NCBI GenBank assembly: GCA_029204225.1
Contig: MU831961.1
Location: 1 to 64,000 of the forward strand
Source of the DNA: Diphasiastrum complanatum
Taxonomy: Eukaryota; Streptophyta; Lycopodiopsida; Lycopodiales; Lycopodiaceae
DNA length: 64,000 nucleotides
Direction of reading: 5' to 3'
The position numbers were made by a program, and so were the translations under genes. A model generated the notes under the pieces. That model did no database searches. It was not told the origin of the DNA and was given only the letters and a program-made list of their open reading frames with translations. Shown one piece after another: positions 33,611-46,318 of this stretch (position 1 is the first letter of the stretch; every line of letters starts with the position of its first letter).

Positions 33611-35502
33611 TAATAAATGCATTTGTCTGAACCTCACAAAAAATATTACAAATATGTAAACAAATTATTGCGTTGTGCAACTTCAAATAGTAAAAACAAA
33701 CTACTCATGATCAAATTTTTTATTATGAAATACAAACTTATCAAAAACATAAACATTTCCATATTCAAAATATACAATAATATATAAATTAGACATGAAT
33801 TACCTAAAAAGTGCATTAAATCCTATTTATCTTATCATGCTATCATACCACTTAACTTACATAGCAACAAATTGATGCTATTGCATGCAAAGGCAGAGAT
33901 TCGCGATCATTCACGTGCTCATCTTCTTATTATTTTACAACGATTATGGTGTAGATTAACAAGCTAAATACTTATCATATAGCCATTGTTGATCTCAAAG
34001 ATCTATGGCAATTTTCACTAATCGATGTTGGATTGAAAAGCAAATACGAGCAAGAGTTTTTTCTAAGACAACAAGGCCTGTGGTACAATCCACATCATTC
34101 TTGTTTCCACTATTAATACAAAGACCGCTACCAAAAGTGCTCTTTGCTCAAAATCCACAGTACTCCCATGCAACAATTTCTCATATCAACTACCATAGAT
34201 GTAAAAGAACATACAAGGGTCCAATAAATATAAAAAATTGTACAATATTCTAAGAATATCTGCAAAGCATGTCTCCTACACTTTTGATGGTGCACACCTA
34301 TACTTCAACTTAAAACACGTCAAAATTCATTGCCACAAACAAGTAACAACAAAAAAAACGATGCTTCAAAAAAATGTGGCTTCTCTCTAAGGAAAATAGG
34401 TTCAAGGTTGATACTTTGTTGACTTGAAAATCTCCTAGCACTCCAACATATACTACATATATCTACATGGGATGGTGTACTTGTAATTAGAAAATGTGAC
34501 ACTAAGTAGAGCATAGCTTTAATCTAGTAAATTCATAAGAATTTATCTTTATATTTTATTTTCTTTGTAGCTTAAGGTACAACAGCAACCAAAAATGCCT
34601 TGAAAGTGCCACATTTCAGCAAGTTTCCCAGATGAGTGATGTAATCACTCAACCATGTCATTGACAAGATACATGACCTCACCTGCCATGAACAACAACA
34701 ATTTTATGAGAGCATTAACCCCAAAAGCTAAATGCAGGAAAAGGAAAATGAGATGTTTCAAGCTTGGATTCATTACACAAAAATCATTATACACAAAAAT
34801 CCATAACTTCACTCAAGCTTTTCAGTTTGAGATGCTGAAAAGCTTGGCGGAGAAAAAAGAGTGAAAAGGATCATTCCCTGAATGAGGAAAAGCTATTATC
34901 TTCTCCAAAGAGTTGATTTTTTGGCGTTTTGCCCTGATCTAGCAGTAGCTCTGTATGGGCAAACAAGGTATGGCTTGGGTCTAGGTGAGCATGCTCATAG
35001 GCTGGGTGTATTGATAAAATTTGTGAATGTTGATGTCAAAATATGCTAGTGTCATTGATAACTTGGTGCGGACTGGGTATCAAGTGCTTCAAATGCTGGA
35101 CATCATGTTAGATCTTAATCACTTTCAAATGTGTATCACACCTGAAGCGAGGTTTGGAACTCTTTATGTGACTGTCAGTATTCCAGAATGCAAGAGCCAG
35201 GAACATAATGAGGATGAAAAATATGATGATTAGACAAGGTAGATGTTGCTGTGGGAAGTGACAGGTTGCAAAATGAATGTCTCTATTTAACCTCAACTTG
35301 TCACAATGCAATAAAATACAAATATATTGTGAATGCAAATTTTGATGAACTTTATTCGTAGTTGTGCTGTGTCCCAAAAACATGTACGAAGCACATGTTC
35401 CAAAATGCTCCAGGATTTTTTTTAACAGTCTCCACTTCCAGAATGCCACAGAACACTTTTGGTTTTAGCCCACATTGAGGGCAATGTTTTAGATGGAGGG
35501 AG
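33611..35502. other. Unassigned, probably internal part of an LTR element
   Basis: No convincing gene. The right end (GAGGGCAATGTTTTAGATGGAGGGAG, in part a polypurine tract) leads directly into an LTR at 35503, so at least the last few hundred bases are the 3' internal region of a plus-strand LTR element. An open stretch near 34912-35045 resembles no domain I can name. Confidence 0.35.
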
Positions 35503-35894
35503 TGTTATGGACATACATATAGTCCATCCTTCTCTATTTTTGACAGTATTTTTGGACGCGCAGTTATATTACATGTGACAGGTCTAGAAACACCATTTAC
35601 ATGGTTTTCTAATTTTAGCCCTAATTTTTGAATTTCACCTTCCCTCCGATTCTATTTGAAGGGAGTTAGGTTTTGTCCACTATAAATAGCCACTAAGGCT
35701 GGTCATTTAGTAGCTTTGATCATTTTGAGTGTTGGCCTGCTTGTAGAGGAGTTGTACTATTTTGGAGATCTTAGTTAGAGATCTGTCTAAGCTATCGGCG
35801 GCCATTGATATTCATACAGTTTCTTAGTTGGAGAATGCTTTTTGCTGTCTTTTATGCACCATTGATATCAAAATCTGTGAATTTGTTCATAACA
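35503..35894 (+). mobile_element. LTR (392 bp) with 7-bp inverted ends
   Basis: Begins TGTTATG and ends CATAACA. Preceded by the purine tract GATGGAGGGAG and contains a TATA box (CTATAAATAGCC near 35680). It is the 3' LTR of an element lying to the left; the matching 5' LTR was not found. On its right, AATGATACTGCAAGAAG is, on the minus strand, a splice-acceptor-like sequence of the host gene (see 36244-37336). Confidence 0.6.
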
Positions 35895-36243
35895 AATGAT
35901 ACTGCAAGAAGAAACCCAAACTTTATTTGTAACTAACTCCTTCATAATAATATCAATTACACCAAGATAAGCTAAGCTCACGTATAATTTAAAACATCTT
36001 GGATGAGACTCATAGATTGAAACTTGATTTATAATCTTCATTGCCCTTAGTGTGACCTAATTAGGATTTGCACCATATGTTTTGGGGCCCAATGATGACA
36101 AATAAGAGAAATTAAACCCTAGTCCAGCCTATTAACTAATTCTATGTGATTCCAATGAAAATTGAAAAAACTGCAACTTGCATGCTATTGATCAGAAAAA
36201 GTTCCAAACTAAAAATCATTTAGAAGAATCAGCAAAATATTAC

Positions 36244-37336
36244 CTTAATGCAAATTCACTATTTTCATATTTATTGCCACCAGTTGTGATCTCCAAATCA
36301 GTGTCTACAGCCTCCACATCGACTTCTTCATCCTCACCTTTATACTACATGATACCAACAACACCACCATATGAATTTCATTAACAAAGTACACCAAGTT
36401 TAGAAATTTCGTGTCTATGATGCCCTAAAAATGTCAATAATATCAGTAAGTCAACAGAGAAAAATTCGATCTTCTACTTTGGCGACAGGCAACCATCGAT
36501 TCAAATTTGCCACAAACCTCAAAAGAAGCTAAGAATAAGCCCAATTTCCCATAACAAAGCTACGATCTCTCATCACAAGAAGCCATCTTGCTACTTCACA
36601 AATGAAACCAAGAGCTGAGCTAACTTATCTAGTAAAAAGCCAAAAGTTGTATGTTCCAAAACTTTGGAGTGCTTTTGTTTTTGAAAACCAATGAGAAACT
36701 AATTGCTTTTCACCTTTTATTGTCTTCAGATTGGCCTCTTAGTGCACTTACATTGGGTAACAACAGATGGAAATTAATGCCAAAAGGTACTATTTCTATG
36801 AAGCAAGCCAAAAGGTACCATTTTTATGAAGAAAGCCAGTAGGTAAGACTTAAGTAGTTAATCAGCCCGATTGAGATCTGCAAATTGTTTCCACTCTACA
36901 ACAAAGGTCACCTCATGAAGCATGACCCTTCTCCTCTAAAAAGGTAAAACTTGGGTAAAACTTTTGGACTCCTAAGGTATCGGTTTGGTAAACGGCCCTT
37001 CAGGCCCTGCTTACCCTAAAATTAACATCCTACTGCATTCAAGTTGAGTCCCTAATATTTTGAATTGTGATAGAAAGTGATCAATGGGGATCCAGTGGTT
37101 AAGACATTGTCGACATAGCGGCCATCCTTCCCTTAAGTTAGGTGGCAATAGACTGTAGGTGGTCCTAAGTATGACATACTCAAAATGATTTCATCCTAAA
37201 CCTTTGAACATAGACTGAGCAAGATTCTGAATGTGGTAGTACCAATACATCAGTAGCTTTCCAAGTGACCTTTTTACCATCCATTATTCTAGAACCAAAG
37301 TCGTGTATCTCAATCAGCTTGTACTTGAATGGACTT
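36244..37336 (-). CDS. Probable downstream exons of the coiled-coil host gene
   Basis: Exon 36244-36344 (101 bp; acceptor TCATGTAG, donor TTAAG|GTAATA) encodes a strongly acidic stretch (YKGEDEEVDVEAVDTDLEIT, then a short polar tail). Exon with right edge 37336 (acceptor TTTTATTCTAG) reads SPFKYKLIEIHDFGSRIMDG and on to a stop near 37187; its donor is unclear. The phase of the latter does not join directly to the exon at 37859-38062 or to 36244-36344, so an exon is missing from my reading or the donor is misplaced. After 36244 the next acceptor would be TTCTTGCAG near 35909, directly next to the LTR at 35503-35894, so the gene may be broken there. Confidence 0.4.
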
Positions 37337-37858
37337 CTAGAATAAAACCAGGATTTACAAATCATAAGAATGTCATTTAACATAATCGAGAGCATATGGA
37401 GAGACAAAATACCAGAGACTTTTCAAAATTTTAATTATGTATGGCTGCAAATCTGCTTCAAAATGTAAGCAGTAAATCAAAACAGCAGTTACCAGGAAAC
37501 ATTTGCAAACTCGTACTAAGTTTGCAAAAAATGTTGCAAGTTTGACCAAAAAATGAAAATATCCTCAGAATCACGCTAGGTCAAAACCACCATTGCATGT
37601 TCTGGAATTCCTGTTATGGTTTCCTCGAACATGTTCCAGAAACTCTCGTTAGGGTTTCCCGAAACGCTGCTGTTTTAGAGAAAAAGGTTTGCTAATTTGC
37701 CTTTTCTTTTTTTTGTTTTTTGTAGTTTTGATAGGTTTCAATTTTTTTGATTTGAGTGTGATAAATATACAATATAAAAGCTTAGCAAAGAGTAGACCAA
37801 CTTGCAAACCATCAGTCAATTGATCCAGGCAGAACATCTTCAAAGTTCAAACAGATAC

Positions 37859-40800
37859 CTGCACATAATGGTTGGATGACAACGTGGACAGCTTGCTTAG
37901 TGAATATCCAAATAAAACATCGTCTACTCGGAAGGGTCTTGAAGCATTCGCTTTCCCATTTACCTCATCCTTCTCTTGGATGATCATGTGAGACCGATCT
38001 TCCTTTTGCTCAATGGGCTCTTCTGGATTGTTCCCTGCTTCTATCAAATTCATAAAGTTTCCCTGTTTTCTAGTCTACATTCCAAAATTAGAGCAGATAT
38101 TATGCAACCAACTTCAAGAAGTTGATATCATGACTCTGCAACCAGATTGAAGCTATACATGAGCCTACATCAGCTTAGCAGGAAAAAATAACAAATGTTC
38201 AAAGCAAGATACCTATGCCATGATTCTTAGATCAAACAAGCTCATAAACTCAACCTTCTCTAATACTGGGCTTGAGAGAAATTGCAGAGCATCCCCTCCA
38301 AAATTGCGAGCTTTACTCCGGCCATCAACAAACACTGTATCTGATTGTGTGTTGGCATCCATCAACTTTGTTAGATTGTGATATCTTGAGATATCACTGT
38401 CATCTACATCTGTTTTCTTTGTACCAATTTCCGCTTCATCTGACTGGAGAGAATTTACTGGTCTTGCTGCTGTTTCTTGCAATAGTGATACTTTTTTCTT
38501 CAATCCACCTGTGTCAAGCAGAACATAAAGTATGGTCGTAAGTGATGCAGAAGTATTCATGGGTTTAGAAATACAAAGTTGAGAAGGTATACAGCTTTGA
38601 AAGTTAAAAATGGATAACAATATTCACTGTCAAATTTTACTTTTCCTGGTCTTTCCAGTGATGGGTGGATCACTCTCATCAATTGCGCCAACAGTGACTG
38701 GATGTGAATCACCCTCACCACCAGTAACCTTCATAAGGTGTGCACCATTGTGAATTCCCTCTGGCTCTCCTTCGCTGACAATGTTAACGTCAGAATCTTC
38801 ACCACGTATGACTGGCCTGTTGTCCTCTTCTAGTGGCAACTCATCGACCATTTTTTGCAACTTTGCCTGTGCTCTGCAGATTTTTATAGTGAACCAAGAA
38901 GAACAAAGTTAAGAGGAGCTTATCCCTCTTGAGGCCTTCACAAGATTTCTGCTTTCAGAAACATTCAACCCATTTCGTTTTCAGAATAAACCATTTCACA
39001 ACATGACACAAACTTTTGGCCGAACACAAGCTCATAGGACAGCACGAAGAACCACCTGCCTGTCTTGCAGAGTTTTGAATTTGACAAATAAAACCTTGGG
39101 ATCAGTCTTGAGTCACACGCACTTATGGTCTCTATACAAAACACTACATCTTCATTCTGTCCCGGAGAGTTAAATCTTCGAGGGCTTTACGATATTTTCA
39201 CTATCATGAACTTCAGCTGATAACAGGTTAATGTACTACTGGTATACTGTACATCTCAATCATGTCCATAAATTTTTAGAGGCTTATTGTATAAGCAAGT
39301 ACTACTGTCAACTCGTATCTAGACCTACAATATCAGCGATCCTCACTCAAGGTAATGATGGATAATAGGTTCCCGCTTAACTCGTAGAAAAAGCTCACTC
39401 AAGGACCTTTGGCAGGTTAGCAGAGTAAATATGCAAAGGTGGTCGAGACTCTACCAGTTGTTTACAAATCTTCGTTCATCCTACCTTATAGGTTATCTTC
39501 TTCCCCATGCATAGAAACTCGTCTTCGAACCTCACTTTTGTAGCTCAGTCACTGCTATACAAAAAAGAGAGGAAGATGTAGCAGAAAGCATATCAGTGAA
39601 AACCAAGAACAGCAATCCACAAAGGGAAACTCGGCTGCCGCTCCATCATCTCTCTTCAAGGTAGCTTCTTCAAAACTCGATTTTCCTATTGGTGAAAACT
39701 GAGAACAATACACCCAAAAAAAGGAAACTATGCTGCTACTAAATGAACCATATCTGCTTAAAGGTAGCATTTTCAAAATTATTTTTCATTTGTTAACTTT
39801 AGCATAATAAGACTACGTTTCACTAAGAGCACTATGTGGATGCTGGCAATCAATCATCACCATTGACCAAAGTCACTAGACATGTAACAGCTCACGAGTT
39901 ACCACCAGAACACAAATGGTCTAGATCATTACTGAGAAATATATGCAGTTGTTTTCCTATGTGTAATCAGAAAGTATCTCAAAAGTAGTCTTAATGTCTC
40001 ATTAAGAGAATGAGTTCCTCTGTCCCCTACTGATTCAACTGGACAACCATAACTGATAATTATAGTTTCGAATCATAATGTAGCAATTGCTTTACTATCC
40101 TTATTTTTTGGTTTGAACTTTGTAGCTGTCTCATGTTGGTCAAACGCGTTGACAGTTGACGAAAGACCGAAAAAAATTAGGACAGAGGCAATCAGAGGAA
40201 AGAAATGCCAAAGCTACCAATGGTAAATGGCACCACCCATGGGTCACGATATCCTTTTTGAGACAGGAAAATATCTTAAATATATAGCAAGGCCAGCTGT
40301 CAAGAGCCCATGGAAAGGCCATATCATCATCTTGAACTCAAAGAGCTTTCAATGCCCCCTTATCCCAGTGCAAGGACGATGCACTCATGAAGAGTTCCCA
40401 ACCACACCTACCTCCAATCGTTGGCAGTCACCTTTCCGCATCCCTACCACCTCCCTCCTCATGAGCTGCCTATAAAGGAGAACACACGCCATGCAGAAGA
40501 TGTGCAAAAAATTTTCATGATCGAGGCTGAGTAGGTGAGATTTTCTTCTCATGGACATGCGGAGAGATGTTGCTTTGGCCGAACATTGGGTGTGAGATCT
40601 TTGTTCACTGCAAGAAGCAATCCTATCCTGCCAGAACGTAGTGTGAGACATGTTTTTTTATCTATAAGGAGAGCCATGCTTTCCTATTGTCACTGTGAGA
40701 TTCAAAATGGACGTGAAGTTTGCGATTGCATTTTGCTCAGCAATAAATTCTTCAAGAACAACCCCTAATAGAGAAGGTAGCTCCATGGTTTTATGGTCCT

Positions 40801-42422
40801 TTCAACATGATTGAGAAGTTGAGTGATGTTACTCCTTGGCTACAGCTACCAACTAACACAGATACATGTGATGTCTTTCATGCGAGTTTCTACATGCAAT
40901 TATCGGCCTCATGAGGCTTGGAAGATGGCAAACAATCCAAAGTTACTTACTTTCTAGCCGTTTCTTTCATTAAATACAATTGAATCATAGTCAACATCGT
41001 CGCGACATCTTGTGCTTTAGTTCATTGCGCCATTGTTGAGACTACATGAAGTATTTTGATGTACTTTGCTCTCCTGACCAAGCTTTTACACTTGCATTGA
41101 CAATTTAGTCAAGAATTCAACAACTTGAATCATTAGGGCAATATTTGGTTCCTCAGAGAAATTGTAGGCAAATGACTAGGGCTTGTATCAACGGTATATT
41201 GTGATTGGAGCCTTATTGATTCATTCAGACACTTGATTTATGCTCATTCAGTTGTAGCAAGTGCAGATTTACAACTTATGATAAGTGTTCAAGATAGCAC
41301 AATCTACTAGACTTGCAGAGAATCAAAATAGTCATGTGATTACTTGCCTTGTCATTTCCTCCTGAGCACGAGCTTGACGCATGTATACCTTGATTAGCTT
41401 CTTAATTTTTGAGCCCAGTCTGAAAGAGATACACACCGAATACTTCTTGTAAGCCATAATTACAAAATGACCCTTAAACTAGGAAAAATCTTATATCACT
41501 AACCATGACAAAAACCTTGGAAGACTAAACATGAGATCTATACCTTCTAAAATCTGTGCGTGCATCTGTCAACTTGGATTCCAAGTCTTTCTTGTGACTC
41601 GACCATTTCTCATTTTCCTGAGAATTCTTCTCCAAGAAATCCTGTCAAAGTGACATACTCCGCACGTTAACAGCTAATCTGAACTGAAAAAATTGCATTC
41701 AAGGTGGCTTAGACTTCAGTAATAAAGAAGCTGTTATCTCCAAGAAACACATATCCGAACATATCTAAGTGAAGGTCATAAAAACTAGCCTCAAGTTCCA
41801 ATTTATGATAGCTGAGCGCTTCAATGTCAGCCTCGACCATTTGTAACTGCACCAAGAAAATAAAAGATCTCAAATCCAAGAGACAATCAGAGCAAATTTA
41901 TAAAAATAGAGAACCTGACAAAACGCTGGTGCGGAACCACAAGGGCCTTGCCTTGGCTTTAGACACATTAACCAAGTTGGCATGAATGAGTATCGCTTTG
42001 AATGTGCCGCTTATAAAGTGATTCCAACAAGTCCATTCACATCATGTACAAGAAACTCAGTCAGGACAAAGCATCCCAACCACAAAACACAACCGTATGA
42101 TCATCAATCAAGCCACTTTCAGTGTTTTCTCACACGTACACATAGAACATGTGGCAAGATGTTAAAACTGCTTCTTCAAGGAACATAACTATCTCAAATG
42201 TATATGCAAAGACGAAATGGATCATGCGTATATTTATGATTCAGCAAGAACATGGATATTGGAGACCATCCTTAAAAGGAATCACTATTCAAATTGTTAT
42301 TTTATTTCGTCCTATCACAATAACATTCCACATACTAAACCCTGCTGGAGATGCACATGCTCAAATCACTATAATCCTACTTACATTACTTCAAAAGTTT
42401 GAAAATTATTCTCGTAAGCCTC
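37859..42422 (-). CDS. Host gene: acidic coiled-coil protein, seven phased exons
   Basis: Minus-strand exons, in transcript order: 42390-42422, 41790-41846, 41544-41641, 41348-41419, 38641-38873, 38255-38508, 37859-38062. All joins keep one reading frame. The first four encode a Lys/Glu-rich helix (for example LQMVEADIEALSYHKLELE, WSSHKKDLESKLTDARTDFR, KIKKLIKVYMRQARAQEEM) typical of coiled coils; later exons are acidic and polar (DVNIVSEGEPEGIHN; DVDDSDISRYHNLTKLMD). Two introns need GC donors to keep phase: GAG|GCTAGT after 41790 and AAG|GCAAGT before 41348. Exon 38255-38508 uses AAG|GTTGAG; reading on instead gives an in-frame stop just before a second good donor, a possible alternative end. 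The family is not recognised. No TE motif, so I take it as a true host gene; start and end of the protein are not seen. Confidence 0.62.
38874..41347 (-). other. Large intron of the host gene
   Basis: 2.5 kb between exons 41348-41419 and 38641-38873. It begins with the inferred GC donor (plus-strand complement at 41346-41347) and ends at ATCTGCAG. No transposon or additional exon with matching phase was recognised, although short unrecognised exons remain possible. Confidence 0.45.
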
Positions 42423-42759
42423 CTCAGAAGTTCAAGTATTGTTTTCATAAGGCTCAGCAAATCACATGACTCATTTATTGCTCTCGGTACTTCAAAATAA
42501 CTCATCTATGACCATTCTCAAATGTTACAAGAATCAAGATGTTCAATGCTTTGAAACTGCATAAATGTTGTGGGGGTCACAATGGTATCAAAAAGCCGAC
42601 ACTTAGCATATAAAGGTCTCCAATAAAACAAACAACTACTAGATAAGAAAGAGTAATAGATAGATCTCTACTCTACTCTACTCTCATAGTAAGTAAATAT
42701 GAGAGGTGATACACTAAGTGTGGATGTCCATGCTGAGAAGAAATGTACAGATCTAAACT

Positions 42760-44760
42760 CTCAGCTAAGACGGTTGAAAAAGGATGTGATATGTGTGCTC
42801 GATGAAACCATAGGATCTGGTACAGTAGTGATCTGTGGACGATGACTATGTCTCATACTCTGGTGCTGATTGGGACGACGTCTCCGAATAGATGCTGTCC
42901 CTCTAGAAGTCCGAATATCAAGTCTGTGAGGTACCGAATGACGCTGATCGTGGTGTCGATCTCGCATAGGGGTAGGATATCGTCATCTGTCTCTGAATCC
43001 GCCCGAGCTCTCCTCTTGGAGAAGAAATTTGTGATCTGAGTCTATGTATCATGAATATATCTGGCTAAGCAAAGACTCTGTGAATCAAGAACATCTCGTG
43101 TAACATAAGGGCCACACACCAAGGATCCTCATAGGCGATGAGAGAATGTAAAGTAGTCGGTGAGTCTCTAAATAAGCACTGATATCGACCATGTATATGA
43201 TAATAAGCAGGACATATGAAGATGAAATGTTCCTCAGTCTCCACCTGTCCCAGTGAACATAGCCAGCATATCCTCATGGGGTACCCTGGAAGTCAAGTCT
43301 CAATCTCAAGCTGATGTGAAGATACTCTGAACTGTCTCAGTGTAAATCTCAAACAATGTGATAACCCAAAGTCTAAGTATTGCGGGTGGACTGGAAAGCC
43401 CGATACATCAAGCTCTAGGAAATGAGTCTGATAGAAGTCGGGTTTAACACCCAATTGTCCTTGCCAACTATGTCGAAGATAAGCCCGATAAATGTATCAC
43501 CTGATACTAACTGTAGACTGAAGATTGGTGCCATATAACTTCGTGAGAACATGCTCAATCATGATAGTGCGGTAATTACCAGGTAACATGGGGTCACCAT
43601 TTTTATGGATAGGATGTATGATGTTAGTGCACCAAGAGGATGGGAAGCCTTCAACAATAGCGTGGTTGAGGAGAGTGGATAGTGTGGGGGCAAGAGCGTC
43701 GGAGGCTTGAACCAGTAGCTCGGATTCAAGATCTTCAATGTCTCTAGTTCGATGGGTTTTCAGTCATTTGATTGTTGCCCGAACCAAATCAGGGGTGAAG
43801 AAATTGAAGTCCGAAGGTCGAGGAGAGATGGAAATGGGCGTATCAGTGGGTATAGTGTAAAGCTGAGTAGCATAGTCAGTCCAGATATGTAGATTGTCCA
43901 GGAGACCGGGTGGGGCACGGGGGATAAACTCACGCCAAAAGGCACCAGAAGAGGAACTGAAAAGGAGGTTCACAAGGCGGTTCCCTTCGGAGTCATCATA
44001 GGCACGTTTTTTGCGACGGAGTGTGCGGTTGTACAATTGCCTTGAGGAGCGAAGGAGATGGGGGGCATGGAAACGAGCATGTGTGACAGTGTGATGAAGG
44101 GAGTGGCATTTCGTGTCGTACCATGGTGGATGGAAAGGTCGAGGTGATCGTGGATGAGCTAGTTTGTTGTTGTGAGGTTTAGATGGAAAGGCAAAAGTTG
44201 CAGCAGAGTGGAGAGAAGTGGTGAGGAAGGTGGCTTGAGAGTTTTGTTCTCTTTATCGCTCTTTCGAAATGGTGGCTGAGATGACTGAAGAAATGGGGGC
44301 GCTAGGCTTGGTGCCTTTCTTCAATACTGCTGCCCATGAAAGGGTTTCTTCTTTATGCTGCTCAATCTTATTTTCTAGCTCCCGTATCATGGTGGTAGTC
44401 GATTCCGAGGTTGCAACCTGCTTAGTACTGAGCATTTGTTCCAATGAGGCAACTTTGGACTGCAACAAGTTCTTTTCTTTGAGTAGAGAGACCACTATTC
44501 CCTTCAATTGTCCAAACCTTTGTCGTGATGATGGAGAGTAGCTTCCAAATTTTTTTTGGCTTCAGTAAAAGCATCCTGAGAATCCGGGATGCCTCTGACA
44601 TGGACATTGAGAGCCTTTTGCTCTTTCAACCGGCTCTTAGTAAGCGTAGCAGAAATGAAAGAAACTGGAGCATTCGCTGATTTTCCTGGACCTTTGAGAA
44701 TATCTGCCCAAGATTGGATAAATGTAAGATGTTGCTCCACGTTACTTTCGAGTGTTGGAA
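42760..44760 (-). pseudogene. LINE copy (-), ORF1 tail plus internally deleted ORF2
   Basis: Minus strand, read from 44760 downward. 44740-44504 is an ORF1 piece (SWADILKGP...SRLKEQKALNVHVRGI). 44507-44253 is a second ORF1 piece (helical; SWAAVLKKG). Then come the EN-RT linker (RPFHPPWYDTKCHSLHHTV, about 44110), the pre-RT region WTDYATQLYTIPT (about 43890) and NYRTIMIEHVLTKLYGT (about 43560). At about 43505 the sequence jumps to the C-terminal region (YRAYLRHSWQGQLGVKPDF), so the RT core is missing. The C-terminal zinc knuckle is CWLCSLGQVETEEHFIFIC (43065-43277). It lies inside the giant intron of the host gene. Confidence 0.75.
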
Positions 44761-45045
44761 TTTAATCTAACTCCTACTCATCCCAACAGCCCTTTTTCCT
44801 TCTTTCAAATGAAACCTGCAAAAAATGAACTATTTTTCAACAGTTTGCATTTTTAGACAGAGAGAGAGAGAGAAGGATTGCTTTTAGGTCCTCATTCACG
44901 TTCCTCGAAATAATTTATGGAACTCTAGAAACAATTGCTGAGGGTCAATATGTTTCTAATCATGAGATTGTTAATACGTATCTGAGAAAAAAGTGCAAAA
45001 CTGGACAATAACCTAGGTAAATTATGACTGATGCCATGGTCACTT

Positions 45046-45049
<4 letters not shown>

Positions 45050-45102
<53 letters not shown>
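45050..45102. repeat. (GA)n microsatellite, about 53 bp
   Basis: Pure GA repeat. A shorter (GA)n is nearby at about 44859-44873. No LINE 3'-end sequence is attached. Confidence 0.95.
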
Positions 45103-45105
<3 letters not shown>

Positions 45106-46318
45106 GACATAAAAACTTATGTACTATATCTGACCTTAAATTAAAACTGTGTATCAGTGTTATGTTTGACGTCTATATTTTCTGATTTGAAACCCTATAT
45201 AAACTAAATTATTTGAACCCTATATGGGATTCATATCCTAACACTATATTGGATGTATACTACTTTCTATACCAGCGAATAAATTCAATTCCAGGACATT
45301 GCACTGGTTTGATTGTCACATTCTGGATGCCTATTCCAGAATATCCAGGATCGGAATGGTGTTATGATGCAACCAATAGTGACAGGATGCCTGACACTAA
45401 TAAAAAAAATCATACATTAGATAAATCAGTGAGCTTAGAGAATAGTGCACACAATTCACCCTTAGAACGTTCAGACGCCCTTTAAGTTACTGTGCAATTG
45501 TTAAAGCTAAAAAATACTAAGAATTGAAAAAGTTAAAAACACTTTTGCAAATCTGAAGAAGGCTGAAATTTTACAAAAGCAAGCTAGGTAACAAGAGATG
45601 CTCAAAGACTGCCCATAGACTAGCAATCCACTATATGGCTCCAATCTGTAAGCTTCAGGGCTCTCAAAATGCTCAAAAATAGGGCGGTGGCCCACCTAGC
45701 TCCCAACAAACCCTAACTCAAGGTGACAGTGATGCCAAATCCCATACAATCTTGGAAAGGAACTGCTTTGATACCAAGTCTCACAAAGCACACCAAAGAA
45801 GACACCAAATATCCAATTTATGGTTTCTCCTTAAAGTACATATCAAGTTACAAGCAGAGCACTGTTGCTAAGTCTCCTCCTAGCCTCCTGTTGCATAGAG
45901 TATGATGAGGAATGCCTCTCTCTAAGCTCATGTATCAATAATCCTCAAGCACCCCCTTAACCCTGATCCTCTCCTAACATCGACACATGGCGAGCCCCAT
46001 GCTCAGTCGACACTTGCCACATTGGCAAGTGAGGAGGACCGTTCGACATGTGTCACTCATGCACTGGACCAAGTGACTGCCTCGTTGACCAATCAACTCC
46101 TACTTTTTAGGAGGTCAGTCTAGTAGCCTCTAAATTAAGACCCAGTACCCTATACTAAATACAAGCAGGTCAGCAAGTTAACAAAAACCTGCTATTTACA
46201 TTTTCTTACAAAAGACCACAGGCCGGTATGAGCCATTTCAATATTTATAATTTACAATTTACAAGTCTAACGTGTTCACATTGAGGCATGAATCTAAGTA
46301 CAGGACATGAAGGTAGGT
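45103..46318. other. Unassigned, possible minus-strand LTR
   Basis: No gene is supported. GCTTTGATACCA at 45766-45777 is a near match to the reverse of the tRNA-Met primer-binding site (one substitution: TGGTATCAAAGC), and the sequence to its right (about 45778-46280) could be a degenerate LTR. The 90-codon frame at 45213-45485 (+) has no recognisable domain. Confidence 0.3.

Noticed and set aside
34900-35240. Stretch resembling the start of a mismatch-repair MutS domain (GYQV... after a Lys/Asp-rich segment)
   Set aside because: Only a few residues fit and the catalytic or ATPase parts are absent; it lies in the likely internal region of an LTR element.
37560-37690. Possible bridging exon between 37859-38062 and 37336 (minus strand, reading ESFWNMFEETITGIPEHAM)
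   Set aside because: Acceptor and donor are possible, but the phase does not solve the mismatch on both sides.
45213-45485. 90-codon plus-strand frame that looks protein-like
   Set aside because: No domain, no clear splice sites, no homologue in the window; it may be chance or a decayed LTR-element leader.
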